A stretch of 64,000 nucleotides of DNA from an uncultured Persicobacter sp. (GCA_947498325.1 CANMKE010000025.1:1-64000), one strand, 5' to 3'. Shown: positions 18,437-28,837, counted from the first letter of the stretch. Notes: generated by a model from the letters alone, not told the origin. Numbers and translations: made by a program.

Positions 18437-21400
18437 CTATTGAAAAACAACTCTCTGCGCTTCTGACTGCCCATTGGCGTCGATCGCTTTCAGGATATAC
18501 AAGCCCGAAGGCATTTCCAATGAAACTGATGAGTCGTGAGTAGTTGTTTGCTTTTGAACAGCGCCTGTTATGCTAATTACCTGATAGCTGAAAGGTGCCT
18601 GCCCATTGAATACTACTTTCATCGCGCCCATTGCTGGGTTTGGATAAGCTTTGATCAGCTTTTTATTCAACAGACCGTCATTTGAAAGTGGGTTGGATGT
18701 TGTGGTTACCGAAAGAATTTCAGAATCCTCAGAAAGGTAACCCATACCATCTTCAGCAACTACCTTCAATTCGTAAGTTGTGCCTGCGTACAGATTGGTG
18801 AGTGCATAAGAGAACGTTTCACCATTCAGATCAGCGATATACTGAAAATCTGTTTCACCTGCTCGGCGGATATAAACATAATAGCCTGTAATACCATTCA
18901 ATGAATTTGATGGGCGCCAGTTCAATGTGAATGATGTTGTTGTTACCGAAGTGGCGTTCAAATCTTCCACCTTCGATGGACGGTCAGTAACTTCATCATC
19001 CTTATCTCTTGTGGTTACTTCCAAAGCTTCAGAACGATCTGACTCATTTCCTGCAGCATCAAAAGCGGTAACTTCGAAAGTGTATTTTGTCGAAGTGCTC
19101 AAACCACTCACTTTGTAGGAAGTCGCATTCATGGTTTGCAACAAGATGCCATCCAAATACAGGTTGTAGCCCAACACGCCTACATTATCCGTAGAAGCCG
19201 TCCAGCTTAAAGCAACGTTTGTACCCTGAATATCAATGGCCTGAAGATCCTGAGGAACCGTTGGCGCATCGAAGTCTGGCTGGCTTTCCGTAGAAACACC
19301 TGCAAGCCTTGTTGGCAAAGAGAAACAAACTTCTGTTTTTGAACTTCCTTTTCTGAACAGGTGACCGATAGATACGGTAACTGTTTTTGGGCTCGCCAAA
19401 TGGCTGTAAGGAATTTTGATAAATGGCTCAGAAATCGTCACCTCATCCTGCCCTTCTACACGCACTTTGTAAGTGAAATTTGGGTCGTTATGACCTTCAC
19501 CGAAAAGGTTCATGTCGTGATCATACAATAAGTATTGTAGCACCGCCTCATCCCAGGCAACCGTTACCGATTCGCCATCATTCTCCTGAACAAAAGCACG
19601 TGGTTTGTTAATAATCGGCACATAATCCTGTGTTCTTGTGAACATCAATTTGGCGATTTTAATATCTGGATATGCTTTGAAGATCTCAATGGTATTCAAC
19701 TGACCATCTTTAGCGATTTTCTGAACATTGTAACCAATCTGTACCCACTGCCATTTTCCTACCGATTCCGCTGATACACGGGAGCCAAATGCAGCACCGT
19801 AACTTCCTTCTGCTCGAGCATCTGAACAAATACCGTTCAAGTCCGCGTAAACCTTACCTGAGTTTGTTGCGCCCTGCTGGATCAATGCCCAAATATAACG
19901 GCTTGATGAAGCATCCACATTTGACAGGTTGTAAGTTACACTTGGAGATTCCGCTCTGTCAGCAGAAACTTTATTGGCATTTGTAGTGGTATCCGTATTG
20001 GCCAAATAGATATAGCGACCTACTTCGTCGTCAGCACCTACCAACCATTTTTCACCTTCGAAAGCACCTGTTCCAGCATTGTTCATATCGAAATCAGTTG
20101 CATTCCAAGAGTAGATCAAATCATCATCAGGATTGATAATAATTCCTGTTCCACCACCTGGGTTTTCACCGCCTTCAGCAGTTGTTACTTTAATCTCAGC
20201 TGACTTTTCTGACTCATTTCCTGCCGCATCATAAGCACGAACAGCGAAAGTGTATTCCGTTTCAGCAGCCAAACCCGTCACCGTAATTTCATTCTCTGAT
20301 GCTTTAGTCGATAGGTCTGCACCGTCTTGTGTGATGATATACCCCACTACACCTACATTGTCCGTAGAAGCGGTCCAAGTCAATTTCACTGAAGTAGCAG
20401 TGATATCAGATGACGCCAAATCAGTTGGTTGAGTTGGTGCTTCATTGTCTTCGTCACCACCTGGCTGAGAGTTTTTGTCAACAGTGATGGTTGTTGGAAG
20501 GGAGTAGGTATTCATATCCGAAGAAGAGTTCTTTCTGAACATGTGCCCCGCTTCAACAGAAATTTCCTGCGGAGTTTCCAAATCACTTACTGGAATTTGA
20601 ATTCTATTTACAGGGATACTATCATTAAGTACTTCACCTCCCATTGTTACCTGATAGAAGAATGATTTATCCGTGAAGATATTCTCATTGAAATCATATA
20701 GTTCAGCAGTAAGCCCTGGCTCATCCCAACCGATGGTTACGTTAGTGCCGTCATTAGCGGTAACACGAGGAGTTACCTGATTAATAATCAAATTGATGGA
20801 TTGTGTAGGCGTGAAAGCAATCTTGGCAATTTTGATGTTTGGACGCGCTTTGAACAATTCAATCACGTTTACACCGTCTTTTACCACACTGCTATTGGCT
20901 TGGTTATTCAACAAAATCCATTGCCATTGCCCTTTAACATCATCAGAAATTCTTGATTTAGCTGCCGTACTTCCGTACTCTCCAGGAGCCCGTTTGTCCA
21001 AATCAAGATCATTCATGTTCACCCAAACACGACCGGCATCTTTAGCCCCTTCATTAACCAAAGCCCAAACAAAACCTGTTTTTGCTTCAGCCATTTGAAT
21101 TTGATAAACCAGTGAAGGTGAATCATAGCGTGCTGAAGAAGTTTCATTACGGTTATCAGAATCAGTATTCTCCAAGTACATGTATTTTCCAAAAGTAGCA
21201 TCTGTACCTACTTTCCACATCTCGCCATCAGCTGCAGCTGCTTTGTTTTCAAAAAACTCAGACGCTTGGAACATATAAACGCCATTGGCATCTGCTTCGT
21301 GAGGAATATCGGTTTGGTCATCACCTGTATCAGGAACTTCTGGTGTTTCACCACCGTCTTCTGCAGGAGTATTTACATCAAACTCGTAAGAGGCAACATT

Positions 21401-22333
21401 CGAGTAAGTCATGTATAGTTTTGAGCTCGACACACGATTAGGATGCGCTAATTCAATCGTAAGAGTGTGTTTATCGGAACCTAAAACAGACTTATCAAAA
21501 GAGTAAGAATTTTCTGAATAAGGGTTTTCAAATTCTTGATACTCCTTACTGTCTACTGTACTACTTGTTACATCTCCTCCAGTCAATACCTCTCCATCTA
21601 AAGTAATTCTGTATGCTGGAGTGAAAGCTAATGCTGTATTGTTATCTAACTGCATCACCTGCCCGGTCACTGAAGCCTCAGACCAGGAAATTGTCATTTG
21701 ATCAGCGGTATTGCTTGTTACTTTCACCTCTGCAGGCTGATCCAAAATCATATTGTTCAATTCTGCATCTGCCAAAGCAACCTGAGCCACCTTGATATCT
21801 GGACGGAATTTGTAGATCTCAAGCGTGTTATTTCCTGTTTGCAGAATATCTTTAAGATTGTTACCTACGCGGATCCACTGCCAGTTATCACCAAAGTCCA
21901 CACGTGGGCGAATTTCAGCAAACTCTGTATCTTTTCTTTTATCGATACACTTACCATTTACACCGACAAAAAGGCGTCCATCATCCTTGCTCGGCGCATT
22001 GACTAACATCCAAACATAGTAAGATTGCACCTCATCAAGATTGAAAGTATAATGCATAGAAGCGCCATAATCAGCACCAGAAGGGTTTTTAGTATTATCT
22101 TCTAATCTATCTCCTCCAACTTCAATATAGTGTCCTGTTGGCGAAGAAGCATCATCGAAAATTTGCCACTCAGGGTCAGAAGCATAAGCACCTGATCCGG
22201 CTACCGAAGTCGCTCCTTCATGCATATTAATGATGATATTCCCATCGGCATCAACATGCCCTTGCGCCATTGCGCTCACCGTCATACACACGAGCAGTGC
22301 GAATACGGTAAATATTTTGTATAAACCTTTCAT
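18437..22333 (-). CDS. 1298-residue T9SS-secreted protein with three copies of an unrecognised two-part module and three FnIII domains
   Basis: Residues 1-23 are a signal peptide. Three related segments lie at about 30-320, 352-620 and 738-1012. Each begins with a beta-sandwich-like part of about 155 residues whose repeated landmarks are W..(V/F).(D/G)...G.Y(I/M).(L/V), YVWMLVN/FVWALVNEGA/YIWALIQQGA, D.R, W.W(I/V), and (I/L)E(I/L)(F/Y)K.(R/Y)P.IK(I/V)A. A second part of about 105 residues follows. Fibronectin type III domains lie at about 638-718, 1030-1108 and 1122-1212. Residues 1225-1298 are a type A T9SS sorting domain (AYPNPAMG...). There is no catalytic motif. As the last gene of the SusC-SusD-PL7 operon it takes the place of the surface glycan-binding protein of other alginate loci, so I infer polysaccharide binding. 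Confidence 0.8.
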   Translation of the reverse strand: MKGLYKIFTVFALLVCMTVSAMAQGHVDADGNIIINMHEGATSVAGSGAYASDPEWQIFDDASSPTGHYIEVGGDRLEDNTKNPSGADYGASMHYTFNLDEVQSYYVWMLVNAPSKDDGRLFVGVNGKCIDKRKDTEFAEIRPRVDFGDNWQWIRVGNNLKDILQTGNNTLEIYKFRPDIKVAQVALADAELNNMILDQPAEVKVTSNTADQMTISWSEASVTGQVMQLDNNTALAFTPAYRITLDGEVLTGGDVTSSTVDSKEYQEFENPYSENSYSFDKSVLGSDKHTLTIELAHPNRVSSSKLYMTYSNVASYEFDVNTPAEDGGETPEVPDTGDDQTDIPHEADANGVYMFQASEFFENKAAAADGEMWKVGTDATFGKYMYLENTDSDNRNETSSARYDSPSLVYQIQMAEAKTGFVWALVNEGAKDAGRVWVNMNDLDLDKRAPGEYGSTAAKSRISDDVKGQWQWILLNNQANSSVVKDGVNVIELFKARPNIKIAKIAFTPTQSINLIINQVTPRVTANDGTNVTIGWDEPGLTAELYDFNENIFTDKSFFYQVTMGGEVLNDSIPVNRIQIPVSDLETPQEISVEAGHMFRKNSSSDMNTYSLPTTITVDKNSQPGGDEDNEAPTQPTDLASSDITATSVKLTWTASTDNVGVVGYIITQDGADLSTKASENEITVTGLAAETEYTFAVRAYDAAGNESEKSAEIKVTTAEGGENPGGGTGIIINPDDDLIYSWNATDFDMNNAGTGAFEGEKWLVGADDEVGRYIYLANTDTTTNANKVSADRAESPSVTYNLSNVDASSSRYIWALIQQGATNSGKVYADLNGICSDARAEGSYGAAFGSRVSAESVGKWQWVQIGYNVQKIAKDGQLNTIEIFKAYPDIKIAKLMFTRTQDYVPIINKPRAFVQENDGESVTVAWDEAVLQYLLYDHDMNLFGEGHNDPNFTYKVRVEGQDEVTISEPFIKIPYSHLASPKTVTVSIGHLFRKGSSKTEVCFSLPTRLAGVSTESQPDFDAPTVPQDLQAIDIQGTNVALSWTASTDNVGVLGYNLYLDGILLQTMNATSYKVSGLSTSTKYTFEVTAFDAAGNESDRSEALEVTTRDKDDEVTDRPSKVEDLNATSVTTTSFTLNWRPSNSLNGITGYYVYIRRAGETDFQYIADLNGETFSYALTNLYAGTTYELKVVAEDGMGYLSEDSEILSVTTTSNPLSNDGLLNKKLIKAYPNPAMGAMKVVFNGQAPFSYQVISITGAVQKQTTTHDSSVSLEMPSGLYILKAIDANGQSEAQRVVFQ

Positions 22334-22363
22334 ATAAAAAAATCAGCTAATAATAAGTTATCA

Positions 22364-23719
22364 TTAATAAGTTTCTTTCAATTCAATTGATTTGACCGAC
22401 ACCTCACCATAGGCATCAATGGGTTCGTCCTTGTCATACTCGCTCTTGAATTCACTCAGGAATATGGAGGATTGAGTATAACAGCCGACTTTGAAATAGC
22501 CTGTCTTGTCTTCGGATTCCCATTCTTTTTCGAAGGTTCTTCCGTTTTCAAGACTTCGGATTTTACAATTGATGTAACCACCGTTTACATACACCTCCAC
22601 CTCGATCAGGTCGCCGAGTTTGTAGGGGATGTTGGTTTCTGCTCGGTTGTTTTCATTCCAGATGATGTGCAGCCCGTGGTTGCTTTCCGAATACTGAACG
22701 CGCAAGGGTTCATCATTCGGCCCATGAATTTGCACCATACATACCTCCGGTTTTACCACCGGCAAATGCGTTACGCGCAACTGCGTTTTGAGGTATTGTT
22801 CCTTGTAAACCGACCAGTAGTTATCTCCGCCACCTACACGCTGACGCAATTCTGAACGTGGATATTTGGAGCCGCTGGTGGTGGCCCCTGCGCAATGTCC
22901 CCTGAAGATTACTTCGCCTTGTTGAACAGAGAAATACGGGCTGTAATCGAAATCTATCAGGGCATTATCCTTGATTTCCCAAGGAGAAGTATTGCGGCCG
23001 TCCACATTGGATGCATATCGACTATCGTTCCCATTTTTGTCCACAGGAAGGGTAATTTTCCATTGGGTCAGGGAAGGAATGATGTCGGTTGGATATTTGG
23101 CATCTTCGGGCACTTCAACTTCCGAAGCATAGTCAATCGAAAAATCATCAAATCGGCCAGTGGCTTCATGGTAGCGGATGCCGATCGTTACATGGGTTTG
23201 TTCGTTCACCTGAAAATCCAAATCCAAGGGTTCGTAATTGCTGTTGCCTCCTTCGGGAGTTTGAGCAGTGAGTTCCTCGGATGTTTCATCGAGCTTGACA
23301 AACAACTGCCCCGCACCTTTGACATACACTCGCAAGCGGTATGCTTCATTCGGAAAAACCCCAATTTTTTGCTGAAGGCTACCGTCAGCATACTGAGCAT
23401 CGAATTTTGCGGCATTGCTTCCACTATGAAAGTCCTTGTCAGAATTATTGACAGTTCCTTCCTTCTCCCAATCCACAAAATTTTTTATTTCAAATCCTGC
23501 GTTGAGAATCACCATTTCTGGTAATTGTTCCTCAGGGGGCGTGGTTTCTCCACCGTCCTGATCTTCCTCTTTGTCCTCGTCCACAGGAGGCTCCACCTCT
23601 GGCTCTTCAGGCTTTACCTCCGTTTCTGGCACAGGTGTAACCTTGGCTGTACAAGCCACAAAAGCCGCACTGATCGCCAGGAAAAAGAATAGGTAAACAA
23701 AACAATGTTTGATGCTCAT
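22364..23719 (-). CDS. Alginate lyase, polysaccharide lyase family 7, surface lipoprotein with CBM-like domain
   Basis: A 451-residue lipoprotein: the signal peptide ends at a lipobox with Cys23, then comes an acidic Pro/Glu-rich linker (30-67), typical of surface-exposed Bacteroidota lipoproteins. Residues about 68-198 form a galactose-binding-fold CBM (NAGFEIKNFVDWEKEG... FDDFSIDY). Residues about 208-451 form the PL7 jelly roll with all three signature strands: RSELR at 288-292, QIH at 330-332 and YFKVGCYTQ at 408-416, which hold the catalytic Arg, Gln, His and Tyr. The QIH form is usually linked with activity on guluronate-containing blocks. It lies 30 bp upstream of the T9SS protein and 77 bp downstream of SusD, in one operon. 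Confidence 0.94.
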   Translation of the reverse strand: MSIKHCFVYLFFFLAISAAFVACTAKVTPVPETEVKPEEPEVEPPVDEDKEEDQDGGETTPPEEQLPEMVILNAGFEIKNFVDWEKEGTVNNSDKDFHSGSNAAKFDAQYADGSLQQKIGVFPNEAYRLRVYVKGAGQLFVKLDETSEELTAQTPEGGNSNYEPLDLDFQVNEQTHVTIGIRYHEATGRFDDFSIDYASEVEVPEDAKYPTDIIPSLTQWKITLPVDKNGNDSRYASNVDGRNTSPWEIKDNALIDFDYSPYFSVQQGEVIFRGHCAGATTSGSKYPRSELRQRVGGGDNYWSVYKEQYLKTQLRVTHLPVVKPEVCMVQIHGPNDEPLRVQYSESNHGLHIIWNENNRAETNIPYKLGDLIEVEVYVNGGYINCKIRSLENGRTFEKEWESEDKTGYFKVGCYTQSSIFLSEFKSEYDKDEPIDAYGEVSVKSIELKETY

Positions 23720-23796
23720 TTTAAAGAATTATGATGTCGGATCAATAAAAAGACCTGCCACAATGGAAGTTCATTATGGCAAGTATTTAATGGTGA

Positions 23797-25167
23797 TTAA
23801 TAACCAGGGTTTTGAACCAAATGCCCGTTACTTGTATCAATTTCCCGCTGAGGGATTGGCAACAACAAGCGGTTTTCATTGTAAGTCAAACCGTTGCTTT
23901 GCAGATAGTTGGCCATGGTCATTTTCAAATCACCTGTTCTGACCATGTCAAACCAGCGTTGATTTTCATATAAAAATTCTTTGCGACGCTCCTTGGCCAA
24001 AGTAGGCTTGGAAACATTGGCTAATGGCGCCAATCCTGCGCGGCTGCGAATGGCATTGAAGTATTCCAGAGCAGTGGCGTCATTGGTCTGGAAATCATTC
24101 CCCATGGTGGCTTCAACATACAACAACAACACATCAGCATAGCGAAGCAGGATATAATCGTTACCTGCCAGGCGTACGTTTGAAGACGAGCTGACGAATT
24201 TACCACAACCGCGGCGCACACCTCGCATATCGATGATGTTGGTCGTGTATCGAAGATCCTCTGTACCATTTTCACCTGGTTCAGCCTCATATAAAGCGAC
24301 CATCTCTTCAGTAGCATAATTATGCGAACCTTGCTCAAAGAGGAAGTAATAAGAAAATTCCTGAGAGTTGTCCGTGTTGTCATCTACAAAAGAAATTGGG
24401 AACATGATTTCATTGCCCAGGCTCTGATAAAAGATATCGTTGTAGTTGGCGTTCAATTCAAAATTTCCGCCATCAATCACCTCTTTCAGCAAAGTCTTGG
24501 CCTCATCAAATTTCTTGAACTGGATCAAGTATTTAGCCAGCATCGTTTTAGCAGACTCCTGATTGGCTCTTCCCAATGCGACATTGGCACGGGTAGGCAG
24601 GTGGTCTGCAGCGAACTGAAGATCTTCGGCGATAAATTGATATAGCGCTTCGGTATCCGCCTGTTTGTAGCCTTCATAATCACCCACACGAATCAGGTAA
24701 TCGGCCTTTGGTACTGATCCGAACAAGCGTACCAAATTAAAGTGAAGGTAAGCGCGAACAAAGCGTGCTTCTGCTTCAAACTGTGCTTTTTTGCCAGGAT
24801 CGACCACATTCTCAATGTGTGCAATGATCATATTGGCACGGTAAATTGCCGCATAGCACGTTCTCCAGTAGTTGGCTACAATAGAGTTGTAAGGGGTGAT
24901 GTTCATCACCTCAAACTGTGCCCAGTCTCCTACCCCACTTCGTGTTCCAGCATTGTCGGTACGCATCTCCAAGATGGCGTATTCTTGCTGAACAACATCC
25001 TGAAGGCCGTCGTACATCCCGATCACCCCCGTTTCCACTTCGTCGTCGTTGCGGAAATAATCATCGGCACCAACTTCAGAAATTGGCATTTGCGTCAAAA
25101 AGCTGTCGCAGGCCACCATTCCAGAAGAAAGGGTGGCTGCTAATAAAATTCTTAAAAGTGATTTCAT
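23797..25167 (-). CDS. SusD/RagB-family outer-membrane glycan-binding lipoprotein
   Basis: Read from the ATG at 25167 (456 residues), giving MKSLLRILLAATLSSGMVAC with a proper lipobox and a 13-bp gap after the SusC stop; the longer frame uses a TTG overlapping SusC. The N-terminal helical SusD region carries YFRNDDEVETGVIGMYDGLQ and WRTCYAAIYRANMII. A TPR-like part follows (AEARFVRAYLHFNLVRLFG), and the C-terminal RagB/SusD domain has DYILLRYADVLLLYVEA and RRKEFLYENQRWFDMVR. SusD proteins cap the SusC barrel and hand over oligosaccharides. Given the flanking PL7 and PL6 genes the ligand should be alginate oligomers. Confidence 0.95.
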   Translation of the reverse strand: MKSLLRILLAATLSSGMVACDSFLTQMPISEVGADDYFRNDDEVETGVIGMYDGLQDVVQQEYAILEMRTDNAGTRSGVGDWAQFEVMNITPYNSIVANYWRTCYAAIYRANMIIAHIENVVDPGKKAQFEAEARFVRAYLHFNLVRLFGSVPKADYLIRVGDYEGYKQADTEALYQFIAEDLQFAADHLPTRANVALGRANQESAKTMLAKYLIQFKKFDEAKTLLKEVIDGGNFELNANYNDIFYQSLGNEIMFPISFVDDNTDNSQEFSYYFLFEQGSHNYATEEMVALYEAEPGENGTEDLRYTTNIIDMRGVRRGCGKFVSSSSNVRLAGNDYILLRYADVLLLYVEATMGNDFQTNDATALEYFNAIRSRAGLAPLANVSKPTLAKERRKEFLYENQRWFDMVRTGDLKMTMANYLQSNGLTYNENRLLLPIPQREIDTSNGHLVQNPGY

Positions 25168-25180
25168 TTTCTTCAAAAAA

Positions 25181-28100
25181 TTAGAATTCAACGTTTATAC
25201 CTACTGTAAAAGAGCGAGGCATTGGCGAAGCTCCTCTTTGGTAACCATAGTTCAATGGCCCTTCGTCACGAATACCCTCTGGGTTGAATGAGGTATAATT
25301 ATCAGCCATCAAGTAGATCAGGTTGGACCCTGAGCAATAAACCCTTGCACTGTTTAGACCGATGCGGTTGACCACACTTGTTGGCAAGGTATAACCGATG
25401 TTCAGGCTTCTTAAAGCGATGAATGAAGCATCCTGAATGATATCGTCCGTAAAGATTCTTTCTTGTGTTGTTGCAATATCCTCCGCGCTCATGTAAGCCT
25501 CGTTAGGACGCTGCCCCTGCATGGTTTGGTATTCATAATACTGCGGATCGATGTTTCTTACCAATCCACCGTGTGACCCCTGGAACATGAACATGAAATC
25601 GAATCGACCGATGTTGAAGCTGTTCGTAACTGCCCATAATATGGTAGGGTATGGCGAGCCCAAAACGGTACGGTCTTTATCGTCAATCACGCCATCACCG
25701 TTCAAATCCTGCACATAAGCTCTTTGAGAAGAAGCACCGATTGGCCAGAAACCTTCATTCAAATACTCCAAAGGAACATTACCGTTATCGCCTTTGGTGC
25801 GGTCTACTTTAAAGCCGTAGAAAGTAGAGATCGGCATGCCCTGAATAGCGATCCAGTTGGCCGCACGCTTGTCATCAACAATCGTTGTCAGGCTGTCTAC
25901 GCCACCGTTATTGACCAATTTGTTTTCGTTGGTAGAAAGGTTAGCCGTAATGGTCCACTTGATTTTTTCAGTTTGAACAGGTTTACCGCTCAACTCAATT
26001 TCAAAACCCTGATTCTGTACACGTCCCAAGTTTACAATACGCTGATCGAAACCTGTTACTGAAGGAATTTGCTGTGAAAGCAACAGATCAGAAGCAGTAC
26101 GACGGTACCACTCGAATGAACCATAGATTCTGTTCCCCAAGAAACCATAATCAATACCTGGGTTAATTTCAATTTGCTTTTCCCAGCGCAAGTCTGGCAT
26201 GGCAATGTTTGCTGGCGCATAGCCTGAAGAAATATTACCTCCGACTACCGCACCTACTGGCGACATACGCTCAAGTGCTTCGTAATCGTTGATGCTGTTG
26301 TTACCCGTGATACCGTAAGAGATACGAGGCTTCAATACCGATACCCAGTTCAGGGGTCTCATGAACGACTCCTCAGTCATTCTCCAACCGAATGAACCCG
26401 CAGGGAAAATACCATACTGGTAGTTCTGACCGAATTTAGAAGATCCATCTGTACGCATCGAGAACGACACCAAATACTTGTCCATATAGGCATAGTTGAA
26501 ACGAGAGAACACCGAGTGCAAAGTTTCTACTGTTTTGATTTGATCTCCGTAAGCGATTGTTCCCGCAGCATTCATGGTTCTCACCGCATCGTTTGTAAAT
26601 CCTGTACCGATCGTTTCAGTAGTTTCATACATTCCACGCTCGAAAGACATTCCGACTACCGCGTTGATGTCATGCCCGCCCTTAATCGAACGGTCATAAG
26701 TGAAGTAGTTATCATTCACCCATCTGAAATCTTCATACGTTCTGTATTGCAATCTTGCATCTGCTTCGCCATTTCGTGTCGCTTTTGTACCGGTATAATA
26801 ATCACGGATACGGTTGCGGTAGTTGGCCATCAATGAAGAGCGGAAATTCAAACCCTTCATGATTTTGTATTTCAGGTAAGTGCTTGCATAAACACGAGTG
26901 GTGTTCTCCTGGTAATCACGCTCCATAATGTTGGCGTAAGGGTTGGAGTTGTTTGTTACACTCACGTTAGGCAAAGTGGTTACCGTACCGTCTTCGTTGA
27001 TTACTTCAAAGTTGTTGAAGTGAGACTCCTGGGTATAATCGCCAATGGCAATATTGGGGAAGTTTTCACGGTCAACGTACTGGATGCTGTGTGCATCGTG
27101 AACGATTGGCAACCATGAAGACTGACGCAATGACTCATGCAATGATGTTGGGAAAACTTGCTTGTGCTCACGTGTTGGGTTGAAATTCACACCCAATTCA
27201 AGCTTTTTGTTCAATTTGGTTTTCAACTTGAAACGCAGGTTCATTTTCGTGTACTCATCCTGAAGCAACACGCCCTGGTCATTCAAATACGCACCAGAAA
27301 TATGGTAAGTCGTATTGTCTGAACCACCAGCAGCACTCAAAGAGTAAGACTGAATATTACCGCCAGTAAAGATCTCATCCTGCCAGTCGCGCTCATTGCC
27401 CTGACTGATATCCAGCATGTGATCCATACGGCTGATGGTTGTTTGTGCCTTGCCATATACCGTATTGAAATGATCAAGACTCTGGAATTTCCCTGTCGCA
27501 ATGTAATCATCACGGTTGGCATCCATATCCGCCAGATACGCCTCAGCATTGGCTTTATTTTGCGCTACTGTTGGACGGAAATCCGCTCTTTTCTGCACCC
27601 ATTTTTGTCCGAAGAAAGAGTTGAAGGTATATTTTGTTTCGCCTGAAGCACCTGATTTTGTGGTGATCATGATCACCCCATTACCCCCACGAGAACCGAA
27701 GATTGCTGCTGAAGAAGCATCCTTCAATACCTCGATAGACGCCACATCGTTCATATCCAAAGCGGCCATATAATCGGAATCCACCAATACACCATCCACA
27801 ACAATTGCTGGAGATGAACCTGCACCGATAGAACCTACACCACGAACCTGAATGGTTGGAGCGGCACCCGCCTCTGGGTTGGTCATCTGGATGTTCACAC
27901 CCGAAACCTGACCCGCCAAAGCATCATCAATACGAGCGGTCGGCAACTGATCGAGTTTTTCGTTTTTCACCTTAGAGATTGCACCCGTCAAGTGAGATTT
28001 TTTCTGTGTACCGTAACCTACCACGACAACCTCATTAAGCTCAGAGACTTCTGAACTCATCGTTACATCGATTTTTGTACGTGTACCCACAAATTCCTCT

Positions 28101-28369
28101 TTTTCGCCATAGCCAATAAAGCGGAATTCAAGGATTGATTTTGGGTTACACATGATCGTGTAATTTCCCTCAAAATCTGTGATCGTACCTGTTTTGGTAC
28201 CTTTAAGAATAATATTCACCCCTGGAAGAGGCTCATTATCATCTTGTGAAATTACCGTTCCAGTCACTCGGATCTCCCCCTGGGCGAACAACGGTGTTTG
28301 TGCTATCAGTGACAGCAAAAAGCATTGAACGAGTAGAATTCTCCACCCTGATTTTAATACTGTAATCAT
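25181..28369 (-). CDS. SusC/RagA-family TonB-linked outer-membrane transporter
   Basis: A 1062-residue receptor from the ATG at 28369 (a TTG three codons earlier is less likely). The signal peptide ends at LFAQG. Residues about 32-110 form a carboxypeptidase-regulatory-like domain (VTGTVISQDDNEPLPGVNIILKG, kept short here). The SusC-type plug entry ELNEVVVVGYGTQKK follows, then a plug with SIEVLKDASSAAIFGSRGGNGVI, and a long barrel ending FTVGINVEF. It imports alginate oligosaccharides with the SusD partner encoded 13 bp downstream. The gene heads the operon SusC-SusD-PL7-T9SS protein. Its promoter carries the composite element shared with the PL6 operon, and the leader is about 160 nt long, with a hairpin at 28430-28458. 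Confidence 0.95.
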   Translation of the reverse strand: MITVLKSGWRILLVQCFLLSLIAQTPLFAQGEIRVTGTVISQDDNEPLPGVNIILKGTKTGTITDFEGNYTIMCNPKSILEFRFIGYGEKEEFVGTRTKIDVTMSSEVSELNEVVVVGYGTQKKSHLTGAISKVKNEKLDQLPTARIDDALAGQVSGVNIQMTNPEAGAAPTIQVRGVGSIGAGSSPAIVVDGVLVDSDYMAALDMNDVASIEVLKDASSAAIFGSRGGNGVIMITTKSGASGETKYTFNSFFGQKWVQKRADFRPTVAQNKANAEAYLADMDANRDDYIATGKFQSLDHFNTVYGKAQTTISRMDHMLDISQGNERDWQDEIFTGGNIQSYSLSAAGGSDNTTYHISGAYLNDQGVLLQDEYTKMNLRFKLKTKLNKKLELGVNFNPTREHKQVFPTSLHESLRQSSWLPIVHDAHSIQYVDRENFPNIAIGDYTQESHFNNFEVINEDGTVTTLPNVSVTNNSNPYANIMERDYQENTTRVYASTYLKYKIMKGLNFRSSLMANYRNRIRDYYTGTKATRNGEADARLQYRTYEDFRWVNDNYFTYDRSIKGGHDINAVVGMSFERGMYETTETIGTGFTNDAVRTMNAAGTIAYGDQIKTVETLHSVFSRFNYAYMDKYLVSFSMRTDGSSKFGQNYQYGIFPAGSFGWRMTEESFMRPLNWVSVLKPRISYGITGNNSINDYEALERMSPVGAVVGGNISSGYAPANIAMPDLRWEKQIEINPGIDYGFLGNRIYGSFEWYRRTASDLLLSQQIPSVTGFDQRIVNLGRVQNQGFEIELSGKPVQTEKIKWTITANLSTNENKLVNNGGVDSLTTIVDDKRAANWIAIQGMPISTFYGFKVDRTKGDNGNVPLEYLNEGFWPIGASSQRAYVQDLNGDGVIDDKDRTVLGSPYPTILWAVTNSFNIGRFDFMFMFQGSHGGLVRNIDPQYYEYQTMQGQRPNEAYMSAEDIATTQERIFTDDIIQDASFIALRSLNIGYTLPTSVVNRIGLNSARVYCSGSNLIYLMADNYTSFNPEGIRDEGPLNYGYQRGASPMPRSFTVGINVEF

Positions 28370-28528
28370 GCTAAACAAATAGGGTATGATTTATAATGTT
28401 ATTAAAAAAATAAGCCAACCATTCCATATTGTAAACTCAAAAATTTTTAATGTTTACATTTCGTAAAAACATATCGTAAAACACTAAAATTAACATCTAC
28501 ACCGAACAAATTATTTGGGATGTGGTGA

Positions 28529-28569
28529 TTGGTTACCCAAACTTAGAGAAATCTATTAATTTTTCCTAA
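28529..28569 (-). promoter_or_regulatory. SusC-operon promoter with overlapping operator palindrome
   Basis: Read on the minus strand: TTAGGAAAAATTAAT (28569-28555), nine bases, the -7 element TAAGTTTG (28545-28538), and TTGGGTAACCAA (28540-28529), which overlaps the -7 by three bases. The same arrangement with identical spacing lies before the PL6 gene. The palindrome covers the expected start site, the usual position for a repressor, and its TTGG/CCAA arms suit a FadR-type GntR protein. The rest of the 28370-28837 gap holds only the SusC leader and the terminator of the preceding gene. Confidence 0.7.
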
Positions 28570-28705
28570 GGATTTAAGGTTGATTTTATAATTACATTAA
28601 TCAGATTGCAAAAAACCGAGAATTCATTAAAAAGAAGTTATCATGAAACTCAACTTAAAATATAGGTTTTTCTAAATAGCGATTCAAAACACCACAACGA
28701 AATAA

Positions 28706-28729
28706 GCCCTCTTCAACAAAGAAGAGGGC
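28706..28729 (-). terminator. Hairpin terminator after the two-CBM PL7 lyase gene
   Basis: A perfect 9-bp GC-rich stem (GCCCTCTTC with GAAGAGGGC) around a 6-base loop, followed on the minus strand by TTATTTC. It lies 109 bp after the lyase stop and 137 bp before the SusC promoter element, separating the PL6-MFS-PL7 unit from the SusC unit. Confidence 0.65.
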
Positions 28730-28837
28730 CTCAAATAATCAAACACCTTTAACATAGTCGATAAAAAATATCAACTAACAATCATATAAATTCAATAAAT
28801 ACAATTCCGAAATTAAAATAATATAGTAATTGATCAA

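Noticed and set aside
25168-25191. Longer SusD start (TTG overlapping SusC)
   Set aside because: The ATG at 25167 gives a standard lipoprotein signal and a normal 13-bp gap.
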